This document shows positions 1 through 5,394 of a stretch of DNA of 5,394 nt, piece by piece; position 1 is the first letter of the stretch; each line of letters begins with the position of its first letter. The notes under the pieces were generated by a model. That model ran no database searches, had not been told where the DNA came from, and worked only from the letters and a program-made list of their open reading frames with translations. This DNA is from Fidelibacterota bacterium UBA6817 (GTDB taxonomy: Bacteria; Fidelibacterota; Fidelibacteria; Fidelibacterales; Fidelibacteraceae): NCBI GenBank assembly GCA_002452555.1, contig DKER01000051.1:463-5856 (forward strand). The letters run 5' to 3'. The translations under genes and the position numbers were made by a program.

Positions 1-1557
1 ATGGAAATATCTCAAAACGGTATTATAAAATGGACACCGGATTTAACCCTGCTTGATTCACATCGGGTGGTGGTTTCCGTGAATGACAATATGTCATCAG
101 ACAGACAGACTTTGGATTTGTATGTTAACAGTCCTCCTCGTATTACCAGCGAACCTGCAGACCGGATTTTAATGCCCGGGGATATTTTCGGATACGAAAC
201 CGCAGTAGACGATAAAAACAAAGATGCCCGGATTCGCTTTTCCATTGGCAAAAACTCTCCTCCGGCCTATGTGGACAGTCTGGGACGCGTGGTTTGGACG
301 GTTGGGGAGGATGATTACGATTATCACCAGCTTACCATTATTGCCAATGACGGTTTCGCCCGTGACTCGGTGAGAATTATGCTTTATGTCAATGATCCGG
401 TGAAAATTGTCCCGCCTCAGGTGTCTGCAGCCTATACGGATAGTCTATGGTCTTTGCAGCTTAATTATAACGATAAAAACGCAACCTTTCTTTATCGTAT
501 CCGAGTACAGCATGAAGACGAATTCGACAGGATTGAAGAGCAAATAAAAACCTTTTTACGCCGGCAATCTGTCCCGGTCATGAAAAAAGAATCTCAGGAT
601 GGAGGCACAACAGATGTCAGACCTGCTGTACGCCATCTGTTTCATGCAGGTCCGGATCTCTTTATTGAAGTTGACCCCCGTTATGCCGGACAGGTAACAC
701 TGAAAGAGATTTTTTCAGGAATTTTGGGAAAACCGGTTGATTATCTGCCGGTTCACCGAATCTGGCGTGATAAAAAAGTAGAATTTTCATTGATAAAAGG
801 ACCGGAAGGATTGAGCCTGAATGAAGCCGGATTAGCATCATGGAAACCGAAACCATTTCAGTTCGGCACGTATCCCGTCACAGTCCGCGCAACGGATGCC
901 ATTGTATCAGATACATTGACATTCGATGTTTTTGTCAACAGCCCCCCCCGTATTGTATCCATCCCGGATAATATTATTCACCAGGGTGATGTGTGGCAGT
1001 ATAAGGTTCAGATTGAAGATCTGAATGCAGAACAGGATATGGAAATCAGACTGATCTCTGCTCCCAAAGGTGTACGGCTTTATCCCTCCACACGGACGAT
1101 CATGTGGTCGCCTGGCATTGAACAAAAAGGATTCTGGCCATTTGAAATTGAGGTGAGTGACGGGTATCAGACGGATACGCAGACCTTTAAAGTGTTTGTC
1201 AATATCCCGCCGGAAATTACCAGTAAACCGATCATCGTGGCTCTGACAGGCTATGATTACAAATATCAGATCACTGCTGAAGATTTGAACGGTGATAAAG
1301 TTCGGTATAATGCGGTTAAAATGCCCCGTTGGGCTGAATTAAATGAACAGACCGGTTTGATTACGTGGAAACCGAGACATAGCGAACGCGGAATGAATAC
1401 CTTTCGTGTTGAGTGCATTGATGCCCATGGGAAAGCGACAATCCATGAATTTGATGTCCAGGTTTTTGAAGATCCTTCTTCCAAAAAATTCAGTGTAGCC
1501 ATCTTCCCGTTAATGATAACGTTTGCCGGAATTCTGGTCGTGGCTATTCTTCTATAA
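1..1557 (+). CDS. Ig-like/cadherin-like repeat surface protein, 3' part (5'-truncated)
   Basis: The reading frame is open from base 1 to a TAA at 1555-1557 (518 codons visible). It opens in the middle of a repeat (GIIKWTP at residues 7-13) and shows no signal peptide, so the ATG at base 1 is probably an internal Met and the gene starts outside the window. About five beta-sandwich-like repeats are visible. Each has a W-x-P or similar strand (W11, W99, W281, W369, W456), then a [ND]-[DG]-like turn, then a V-N-x-P-P linker (42-46, 312-316, 400-404; variant VNDPV at 130-134). This matches the putative-Ig/cadherin-like class of extracellular domains. Most repeats are about 88 residues; the third (about 131-312) is about twice that because of an insertion near 161-257. 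A hydrophobic segment at about 497-518, preceded by two Lys (495-496), ends the protein and probably anchors it in a membrane. Adhesion, or a scaffold or envelope role, is possible; no enzyme motif was recognised. It is separated from the etf cluster by 109 bases and is probably functionally unrelated. Confidence 0.75.
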   Translation: MEISQNGIIKWTPDLTLLDSHRVVVSVNDNMSSDRQTLDLYVNSPPRITSEPADRILMPGDIFGYETAVDDKNKDARIRFSIGKNSPPAYVDSLGRVVWTVGEDDYDYHQLTIIANDGFARDSVRIMLYVNDPVKIVPPQVSAAYTDSLWSLQLNYNDKNATFLYRIRVQHEDEFDRIEEQIKTFLRRQSVPVMKKESQDGGTTDVRPAVRHLFHAGPDLFIEVDPRYAGQVTLKEIFSGILGKPVDYLPVHRIWRDKKVEFSLIKGPEGLSLNEAGLASWKPKPFQFGTYPVTVRATDAIVSDTLTFDVFVNSPPRIVSIPDNIIHQGDVWQYKVQIEDLNAEQDMEIRLISAPKGVRLYPSTRTIMWSPGIEQKGFWPFEIEVSDGYQTDTQTFKVFVNIPPEITSKPIIVALTGYDYKYQITAEDLNGDKVRYNAVKMPRWAELNEQTGLITWKPRHSERGMNTFRVECIDAHGKATIHEFDVQVFEDPSSKKFSVAIFPLMITFAGILVVAILL

Positions 1558-1608
1558 TTGCGGACTTTCGTGCATGTGAGCATGAAAAGCAATGAAGCTG
1601 ACCAAATT

Positions 1609-1637
1609 TTGTCTTAAATTTCAAAGATTGATAATTT
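1609..1637 (+). promoter_or_regulatory. weak candidate promoter for the etf cluster
   Basis: TTGTCT (1609-1614, 4/6 match to the sigma70 -35 box) lies 17 bases before TAATTT (1632-1637, 3/6 match to -10). An overlapping GATAAT (1630-1635) matches -10 better but leaves only a 15-base spacer. The segment is AT-rich and sits in the only gap where a promoter for the three-gene cluster would be expected. The match is poor, so this marks a place to look and not a firm site. No operator-like inverted repeat or riboswitch is visible in 1558-1660, and no convincing terminator for the preceding gene. Confidence 0.2.
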
Positions 1638-1650
1638 TTTAGGACTGATA

Positions 1651-1658
1651 AAAAGGAG
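1651..1658 (+). promoter_or_regulatory. ribosome binding site that decides the etfB start
   Basis: AAAAGGAG ends 8 bases before the TTG at 1667 but only 2 bases before the in-frame TTG at 1661. The spacing favours 1667, which also gives the family-typical N-terminus MNILVCIKQVP. Confidence 0.75.
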
Positions 1659-1666
1659 TCTTGCAT

Positions 1667-2461
1667 TTGAATATTCTTGTCTGCATCAAACAGGTCCCGG
1701 GGACATCAGACGTAGAAGTTGATGAAAAGACCGGTGTGCTTAAACGGGAAGGCATTGATTCCAAAATTAACCCCTATGATTTGTATGCTTTGGAAACTGC
1801 CCTCAAAATTCGTGAGGAAAAAGGGGGAAAAATAACAGTTTTAAGTATGGGACCACCTCAGGCAGCACAGGTTATTCGCGAATCGTATATGATGGGGGCA
1901 GATGAAGGAGCCTTGCTGACGGATCGAAAATTTGCCGGAGCTGATGTGCTGGCAACGGCCTACACGCTGTCTCAGGGAATCAGAAAACTGGGAAAATTTG
2001 ATCTGATTATTTGTGGCAAAATGACAACAGACGGCGATACGGCACAGGTTGGACCCGAAATTGCCGAATATCTTGACGTACCCCATGTTTCCAATGTCCG
2101 GAAAATATTATCCATCACGGATAAACTAATTACGGTAGAAATGGATATGCCTGAAACAGTAGAGATTCAGGAAGTGCTTTTTCCGTGTCTGATTACTGTA
2201 GAAAAGGGAATTTATACGCCGCGACTTCCCTCTTTCAAATTAAAATTGAAAACGCTGAATAAAGATGTCCCTTATATCACATTTAAGGATTTAAAAGATC
2301 AGGATGTTTATCATTATGGGTTAAACGGTTCACCGACACAGGTGTTAAAAGTTTTTCCCCCTCCCAAAAATCAGGTAAGCGAAATCTGGAACGACAAAGG
2401 GGTTGTTTTAGGGAAAAGGCTGGCTGATAAGCTTAAAGAACTGAAATTCATCCGGGAGTGA
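1667..2461 (+). CDS. etfB: electron transfer flavoprotein, beta subunit
   Basis: EtfB (FixA family) pairs with EtfA. In bifurcating types it carries the FAD that exchanges hydride with NAD(H); in ordinary Etf the same pocket holds AMP. The 264 residues are the usual family length. Visible family motifs are the N-terminal strand ILVCIKQVPGTSDVEVD (3-19), INPYDLYALE (34-43), SMGPPQA (60-66), MGADE (76-80), the FAGADVLATAYTL segment (89-101), and the nucleotide-binding TDGDTAQVGPEIAEYL (121-136). The NPYDLYALE and MGPPQA style resembles EtfBs of anaerobes. The start is taken as TTG 1667, because the Shine-Dalgarno at 1651-1658 is 8 bases away; TTG 1661 would add Met-His and is too close. The TGA stop lies 2 bases before the etfA ATG, so the two subunits are translationally coupled. 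The family call is very secure. The bifurcating function rests on the neighbours and the EtfA iron-sulfur domain. Confidence 0.95.
   Translation: MNILVCIKQVPGTSDVEVDEKTGVLKREGIDSKINPYDLYALETALKIREEKGGKITVLSMGPPQAAQVIRESYMMGADEGALLTDRKFAGADVLATAYTLSQGIRKLGKFDLIICGKMTTDGDTAQVGPEIAEYLDVPHVSNVRKILSITDKLITVEMDMPETVEIQEVLFPCLITVEKGIYTPRLPSFKLKLKTLNKDVPYITFKDLKDQDVYHYGLNGSPTQVLKVFPPPKNQVSEIWNDKGVVLGKRLADKLKELKFIRE
2454..2458 (+). promoter_or_regulatory. ribosome binding site for etfA, inside the etfB end
   Basis: GGGAG lies 5 bases before ATG 2464, within the last codons of etfB. A GTG at 2458-2460 is in frame with etfA but overlaps this site and has no Shine-Dalgarno of its own, so ATG 2464 is preferred. 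Confidence 0.6.
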
Positions 2462-2463
2462 TC

Positions 2464-3648
2464 ATGCCGAAAATTGTTATACATCAGGAAAAAATCCACG
2501 ATCCAAAACATCTTATCGAAATGTGTCCTTTTCATGCCCTTGATTATGTGAACAGTTATCTCAGCATTAATGCTGCGTGCAAAATGTGCCGGATTTGTAT
2601 TAAGAAATATCCGGAAGTTTTTGAATGGGTGGAAGAAGACAAACCTCAAGTGAATAAGGACGAATGGCGGGGTATCGCCGTTTACACAGATCATGTGGAA
2701 GGGAAAATTCATCCCGTAACGCTTGAATTATTAGGCAAAGCCAAGGAGATGGCTTCAAAGATCAACCATCCGGTTTACTGTCTGTTTATGGGAGATCAAA
2801 TCAAAGATAAAGCTGAAGAACTCCGTCATTACGGGGTTGATAAAATTTTTGTTTATGACCATAACGAACTTAAAGACTTTCGGATTGAGCCATACTCAGC
2901 TGTTTTTGAGGATTTTATTCGGAAGGTTCGTCCTTCAATTGTCCTGGTAGGGGGCACAACTGTTGGACGTTCTCTGGCACCTCGGATTGCTGCCCGGTTC
3001 CGTACGGGATTGACAGCCGACTGCACTATCCTTGATGTGCAGGAAAATACGGATCTTGATCAGATCCGTCCGGCATTTGGAGGAAATATTATGGCCCATA
3101 TCCATACACCCAATCACCGGCCTCAGTTTGCTACTGTACGTTATAAGATTTTTAACGCACCGGAAAAATCCGATCAACCATCCGGTGACATTGTTTATGA
3201 ATCTATCCCGGGCGAGCGTCTGAAAAGCAGAATACGTGTTCTTGAAGTCCGTAAAAAAGAGAAAGTTGCCTCAATTGAAGATGCGGAAGTCATCGTTGTT
3301 GCGGGTAAAGGAATTAAAAAAGAAGCAGATCTAAAAATGGTCCGTGAACTTGCAGACAGACTGGGTGGTATGATGGCCACAACCCGTCCTCTGATTGAGG
3401 CCGGATGGACAGATCCAAAAACACAGATCGGACTCAGCGGAAGAACCGTGAAACCAAAATTGATTATCACATGCGGTGTTTCGGGCTCTGTTCAGTTTGT
3501 AGCTGGTATGAATAATTCCGATACGATCATTTCCATCAATACGGATCCCAACGCATCTATCTTCGATGTCGCACATTATGCAATAATAGGCGATCTGTAT
3601 GAGATCATTCCTGAGTTATTGAAACAGATTCCTGTTCAGCTCTCGTAA
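2464..3648 (+). CDS. etfA: electron transfer flavoprotein, alpha subunit with N-terminal [4Fe-4S] ferredoxin-like domain
   Basis: The protein has 394 residues, longer than a plain EtfA (about 310-330) because of a ferredoxin-like N-terminus at about 1-60. There, C21 (CPFHA) and C39-x2-C42-x2-C45 can bind one [4Fe-4S] cluster; the position of the usual fourth Cys is Tyr49. After a linker comes the EtfA N-domain (about 68-265; GWRG-like start, VLVGGTTVGRSLAPRIAARFRTGLTADC). The C-terminal FAD domain follows (about 266-390): VVAGKGI (278-284), TTRPLIEAGW (306-315), QIGLSGRTVKPKL (321-333), ITCGVSGSVQFVAGM (335-349), SINTDPNASIFDVAHY (357-372) and GDLYEIIPELL (376-386). These are the residues that wrap the electron-shuttling FAD. 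An Etf with such an iron-sulfur domain is known from the A. woodii CarE and LctC proteins, where the cluster connects to ferredoxin. Its position directly after etfB and before an FAD dehydrogenase matches lctBCD order. The gene ends in tandem in-frame stops, TAA TAG (3646-3651). Confidence 0.95.
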   Translation: MPKIVIHQEKIHDPKHLIEMCPFHALDYVNSYLSINAACKMCRICIKKYPEVFEWVEEDKPQVNKDEWRGIAVYTDHVEGKIHPVTLELLGKAKEMASKINHPVYCLFMGDQIKDKAEELRHYGVDKIFVYDHNELKDFRIEPYSAVFEDFIRKVRPSIVLVGGTTVGRSLAPRIAARFRTGLTADCTILDVQENTDLDQIRPAFGGNIMAHIHTPNHRPQFATVRYKIFNAPEKSDQPSGDIVYESIPGERLKSRIRVLEVRKKEKVASIEDAEVIVVAGKGIKKEADLKMVRELADRLGGMMATTRPLIEAGWTDPKTQIGLSGRTVKPKLIITCGVSGSVQFVAGMNNSDTIISINTDPNASIFDVAHYAIIGDLYEIIPELLKQIPVQLS

Positions 3649-3656
3649 TAGACAGG

Positions 3657-3664
3657 AAAAGGAG
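3657..3664 (+). promoter_or_regulatory. ribosome binding site supporting the GTG start of the dehydrogenase
   Basis: AAAAGGAG lies 8 bases before GTG 3673, nearly identical in sequence and spacing to the etfB site. The dehydrogenase is in the same frame as etfA, and the stops TAA TAG at 3646-3651 block any earlier start. No ATG, TTG or other GTG codon occurs in frame between them. Confidence 0.8.
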
Positions 3665-3672
3665 AACTAAAC

Positions 3673-5076
3673 GTGACTGCATATAAGAAAATAACGCATA
3701 AAGATATTGAATTTTTAAAAAAAATATGCGGTTCTGACCGAGTTATATACGGATCGGATATCCATGAGGATTTCAGTCATGACGAACTGGCAGGGATCCG
3801 ACGCTATCCCGATGTAGTCGTGGAAGTCAAGAGTCGTGATGAGGTTTCGGCAATAATGAAATATGCATGGGAAAACAATATTCCCGTTACGCCGCGAGGA
3901 CAGGGAACCGGTCTGGTTGGGGCTGCCGTTCCCGTAAAAGGCGGAATTCTTTTGAGCCTTGTCCGGATGAACTCTATTCTTGAATTGGATGAAGACAATC
4001 TCACTCTGACGGTTGAACCGGGCGTTCTGCTCATGGAAATTTCAAAATATGTAGAAGCCCATGATCTGTTTTATCCTCCCGATCCCGGAGAAAAAAGTGC
4101 TACAATTGGTGGAAATATTAATACCAATGCAGGAGGAATGAGGGCCGTAAAATATGGGGTTACCCGTGATTTTATCCGGGGACTTGAAGTCGTTCTTCCC
4201 AACGGAAATGTGGTACAAATGGGAGGAAAAATTGTTAAGGACAGCTCGGGATACAGTCTGAAAGATCTGATTATCGGTTCGGAGGGGACGCTCGGTATTG
4301 TAACAAAGGCAATTCTCAGACTCTTACCCCTTCCTAAAGTGGCTATCAGCCTTCTGGTTCCTTTCCCTACATTGGAAATGGCAATAGAAACGGTTCCAAA
4401 AATTATTAAATCAAAAAATATACCTACGGCAATTGAATACATGGAAAGGCGGGTTATTCTGAATGCGGAAGATTATCTGGGAAAGAAATTCCCTGATGCC
4501 ACATCTGATGCTTATATACTACTTACGTTTGACGGGAATACCCGGGAAGATGTTGAAAAAAAATACGAAAATGTAGCCCATATCTGTCTTGATGCAGGTG
4601 CAATCGATGTTTTTATTTCCGATACCCAGGAACGGCAGGAATCTATTTGGAGTGCTCGGGGCGCTTTTCTGGAAGCGATCAAATCATCTACAACAGAAAT
4701 GGATGAGTGTGATGTGGTTGTCCCCAGAAAAAATGTTGCAACCTTTATCCGGTTTACGCGGGAAATCGAAAAAGATCTGGATATTCGAATCGCCAGTTTT
4801 GGGCATGCCGGTGACGGGAATCTTCATGTTTATCTGTTGAAAGACGAGATGGATGACGAAACCTACAAACGTAAATTGAAAGCGGCTTTTGACCGCCTTT
4901 ATGCGAAGGGGGAAGAGCTGGGCGGTCATGTATCAGGCGAGCACGGTATCGGGTATGCTAAAAGAGAATATTTGAAAGCAACGGCCGGTGATGATTATAT
5001 GCAGCTTTTACGGAATATTAAGAATGCTTTTGATCCCAAAAATATTCTGAATCCTGATAAGATTTGTTGTGATTAA
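3673..5076 (+). CDS. FAD-binding 2-hydroxyacid dehydrogenase (GlcD/D-lactate dehydrogenase family), probable Etf partner
   Basis: The protein has 467 residues, the usual length for GlcD/LctD-type enzymes. The N-terminal PCMH-type FAD domain (about 45-220) contains VTPRGQGTGLVGAAVP (72-87), LTVEPGV (112-118), YPPDPGEKSATIGGNINTNAGG (134-155; pyrophosphate and flavin contacts), YGVTRDFIRGLEVVLPNG (161-178), KDSSGYSLKDLIIGSEGTLG (189-208). The C-terminal FAD-oxidase domain (about 220-464) contains FGHAGDGNLH (376-385), whose H378 and H385 are the family's metal-ligand positions, and SGEHGIG (421-427), whose E423 and H424 match the metal-ligand and catalytic-base positions. The end, FDPKNILNPDKI (453-464), is canonical. 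The enzyme should oxidise a 2-hydroxyacid to the 2-oxoacid and pass electrons to the EtfA FAD. Lactate is the leading substrate by analogy with A. woodii LctD, but glycolate and D-2-hydroxyglutarate enzymes share these motifs. There is no signal peptide or membrane segment, so it is cytoplasmic. It would be called lctD if lactate activity were shown. Confidence 0.92.
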   Translation: MTAYKKITHKDIEFLKKICGSDRVIYGSDIHEDFSHDELAGIRRYPDVVVEVKSRDEVSAIMKYAWENNIPVTPRGQGTGLVGAAVPVKGGILLSLVRMNSILELDEDNLTLTVEPGVLLMEISKYVEAHDLFYPPDPGEKSATIGGNINTNAGGMRAVKYGVTRDFIRGLEVVLPNGNVVQMGGKIVKDSSGYSLKDLIIGSEGTLGIVTKAILRLLPLPKVAISLLVPFPTLEMAIETVPKIIKSKNIPTAIEYMERRVILNAEDYLGKKFPDATSDAYILLTFDGNTREDVEKKYENVAHICLDAGAIDVFISDTQERQESIWSARGAFLEAIKSSTTEMDECDVVVPRKNVATFIRFTREIEKDLDIRIASFGHAGDGNLHVYLLKDEMDDETYKRKLKAAFDRLYAKGEELGGHVSGEHGIGYAKREYLKATAGDDYMQLLRNIKNAFDPKNILNPDKICCD

Positions 5077-5259
5077 TGTGTGCCGGGATCAAAGTTGATA
5101 AAAGTCTCCAACTCAAAATTCATATTTAATTTTTGGAATTTTCGGTCTTTGTAAATTTATTCGGGAATGAAAACGAAGCACAACCGGTTTATGTTGATTG
5201 AACTAACGTGATACACGCATAATTATCATGTTTTAGCATATATAATTAACAATATAAAA

Positions 5260-5288
5260 TTGACAATGGCCAAAAGTGGCTGTATTTT
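5260..5288 (+). promoter_or_regulatory. candidate sigma70-type promoter pointing out of the window
   Basis: A perfect TTGACA (5260-5265) is followed after 17 bases by TATTTT (5283-5288, 4/6 match to TATAAT). An AT-rich tract directly upstream (about 5237-5259) could act as an UP element. It would drive something right of the window. The same bases can be read as a terminator hairpin, so the two readings compete. Confidence 0.35.
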
Positions 5289-5289
5289 T
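5266..5289 (+). terminator. candidate weak intrinsic terminator of the etf cluster
   Basis: Bases 5266-5272 (ATGGCCA) can pair with 5277-5283 (TGGCTGT) around an AAAG loop, giving 7 pairs including two G-U wobbles. A T5 run follows at 5285-5289. It lies 190 bases after the dehydrogenase stop, which is rather far, and the stem is short. It could equally be incidental to the overlapping promoter. Confidence 0.35.
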
Positions 5290-5310
5290 ACCCCCGGGGC
5301 GGGGGGAAAA
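5286..5310. repeat. C5/G6 inverted repeat flanked by T and A runs
   Basis: TTTT (5286-5289), a mismatched A (5290) and C5 (5291-5295) face G5 (5301-5305), G5306 and A4 (5307-5310), with loop GGGGC (5296-5300). The stem has nine pairs with one A-G mismatch. It is strikingly GC-rich inside an AT-rich spacer. No T run follows on either strand, so it does not look like a normal intrinsic terminator. Confidence 0.6.
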
Positions 5311-5353
5311 TCCATCACGGAATCTGAATATCTAATTAATCTTATATTCGAAG

Positions 5354-5376
5354 CATGAACCCATGAACTCATGAAC
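5354..5376. repeat. three tandem copies of CATGAAC, 8-base period
   Basis: Exact copies at 5354-5360, 5362-5368 and 5370-5376, each separated by one variable base (C, then T). Confidence 0.85.
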
Positions 5377-5393
5377 AGCGAGCGCAGCGAGCC
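5377..5393. repeat. two copies of AGCGAGC, 9-base period
   Basis: AGCGAGC at 5377-5383 and 5386-5392 directly abuts the CATGAAC repeats and runs to the window edge, so the full element may be longer. It is GC-rich, unlike the AT-rich bases just before it. Confidence 0.75.
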
Positions 5394-5394
5394 T

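Larger units (their letters stand above)
5077..5394 (+). other. 318-base stretch with no credible gene
   Basis: All reading frames are broken by stops; the longest ATG-started frame found by eye in the AT-rich part is 14 codons (5167-5211, no ribosome site). The stretch holds an AT-rich inverted repeat (AAAATTC 5115-5121 and GAATTTT 5136-5142, 14-base loop), the small palindrome CGTG-ATA-CACG near 5208-5218, and the promoter, hairpin and repeat structures listed separately. An ATG at 5371 stays open to the window edge for only 8 codons and cannot be judged. Confidence 0.7.

Noticed and set aside
1..3. ATG at base 1 as the true start of the repeat protein
   Set aside because: It lies in the middle of a repeat, has no visible upstream context and gives no signal peptide; an internal Met is more likely.
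1571..1586. CATG-TGAG-CATG hairpin as terminator of the first gene
   Set aside because: Only a 4-pair stem and no T run after it.
1661..1663. TTG 1661 as etfB start
   Set aside because: Only 2 bases after GGAG; TTG 1667 has 8-base spacing and the family-typical N-terminus.
4071..4442. 123-codon open frame on the minus strand inside the dehydrogenase gene
   Set aside because: Antisense to strongly conserved FAD-binding motifs, no ribosome site, no recognisable protein pattern; the same holds for the other antisense and shifted frames within the four genes.
5115..5142. AAAATTC/GAATTTT inverted repeat as the terminator of the etf cluster
   Set aside because: The stem is almost all A-T with a 14-base loop and no following T run; chance pairing is likely in such AT-rich sequence.
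5354..5394. CRISPR array
   Set aside because: Repeat units are 7 bases with 1-2 base spacers; there are no 20-40 base repeats or spacers and no cas genes in the window.
5371..5394. Start of a new gene at ATG 5371
   Set aside because: The ATG is one of three in a tandem repeat; the other two frames stop at once, there is no ribosome site, and only 8 codons are visible.

Overview
The window (about 43% GC by eye) carries four protein genes, all on the + strand. They are the 3' part of a gene for a large Ig-like/cadherin-like surface protein, followed by a compact three-gene cluster: electron transfer flavoprotein beta subunit (etfB), electron transfer flavoprotein alpha subunit with an N-terminal iron-sulfur domain (etfA), and a GlcD/lactate-dehydrogenase-type FAD oxidoreductase. 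The last ~320 bases hold no credible gene but contain several repeat and hairpin structures. I see no tRNA, rRNA, CRISPR array or insertion sequence.

Layout. 1-1557: C-terminal 518 residues of a repeat protein that ends in a membrane segment; its true start lies to the left of the window. 1558-1666: short leader with a good Shine-Dalgarno sequence and at best a weak promoter. 1667-2461 etfB, 2464-3648 etfA (2-base gap), 3673-5076 FAD dehydrogenase (24-base gap), almost certainly one transcript. 5077-5394: AT-rich spacer with a TTGACA-type promoter candidate overlapping a small hairpin, a C5/G6 hairpin, and short tandem direct repeats running to the window edge.

How the genes work together. 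The order EtfB-EtfA-FAD dehydrogenase, together with an N-terminal ferredoxin-like domain on EtfA, is that of the electron-confurcating lactate dehydrogenase complex LctBCD (Ldh-EtfAB) of Acetobacterium woodii. By analogy, the three proteins would form a soluble complex. It would oxidise a 2-hydroxyacid (lactate is the leading guess) with NAD+ and drive the uphill step with reduced ferredoxin. The substrate and the direction cannot be read from the sequence. No permease, racemase or regulator is in the window.

Organism. The bifurcating-type Etf points to an anaerobe. Multi-repeat proteins with the W-[TSK]-P and V-N-x-P-P pattern are common in FCB-group and related candidate phyla (for example Marinimicrobia, KSB1 and Calditrichota relatives). 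The clear AAAAGGAG-type ribosome sites argue against typical Bacteroidota. This placement is an inference with low confidence.
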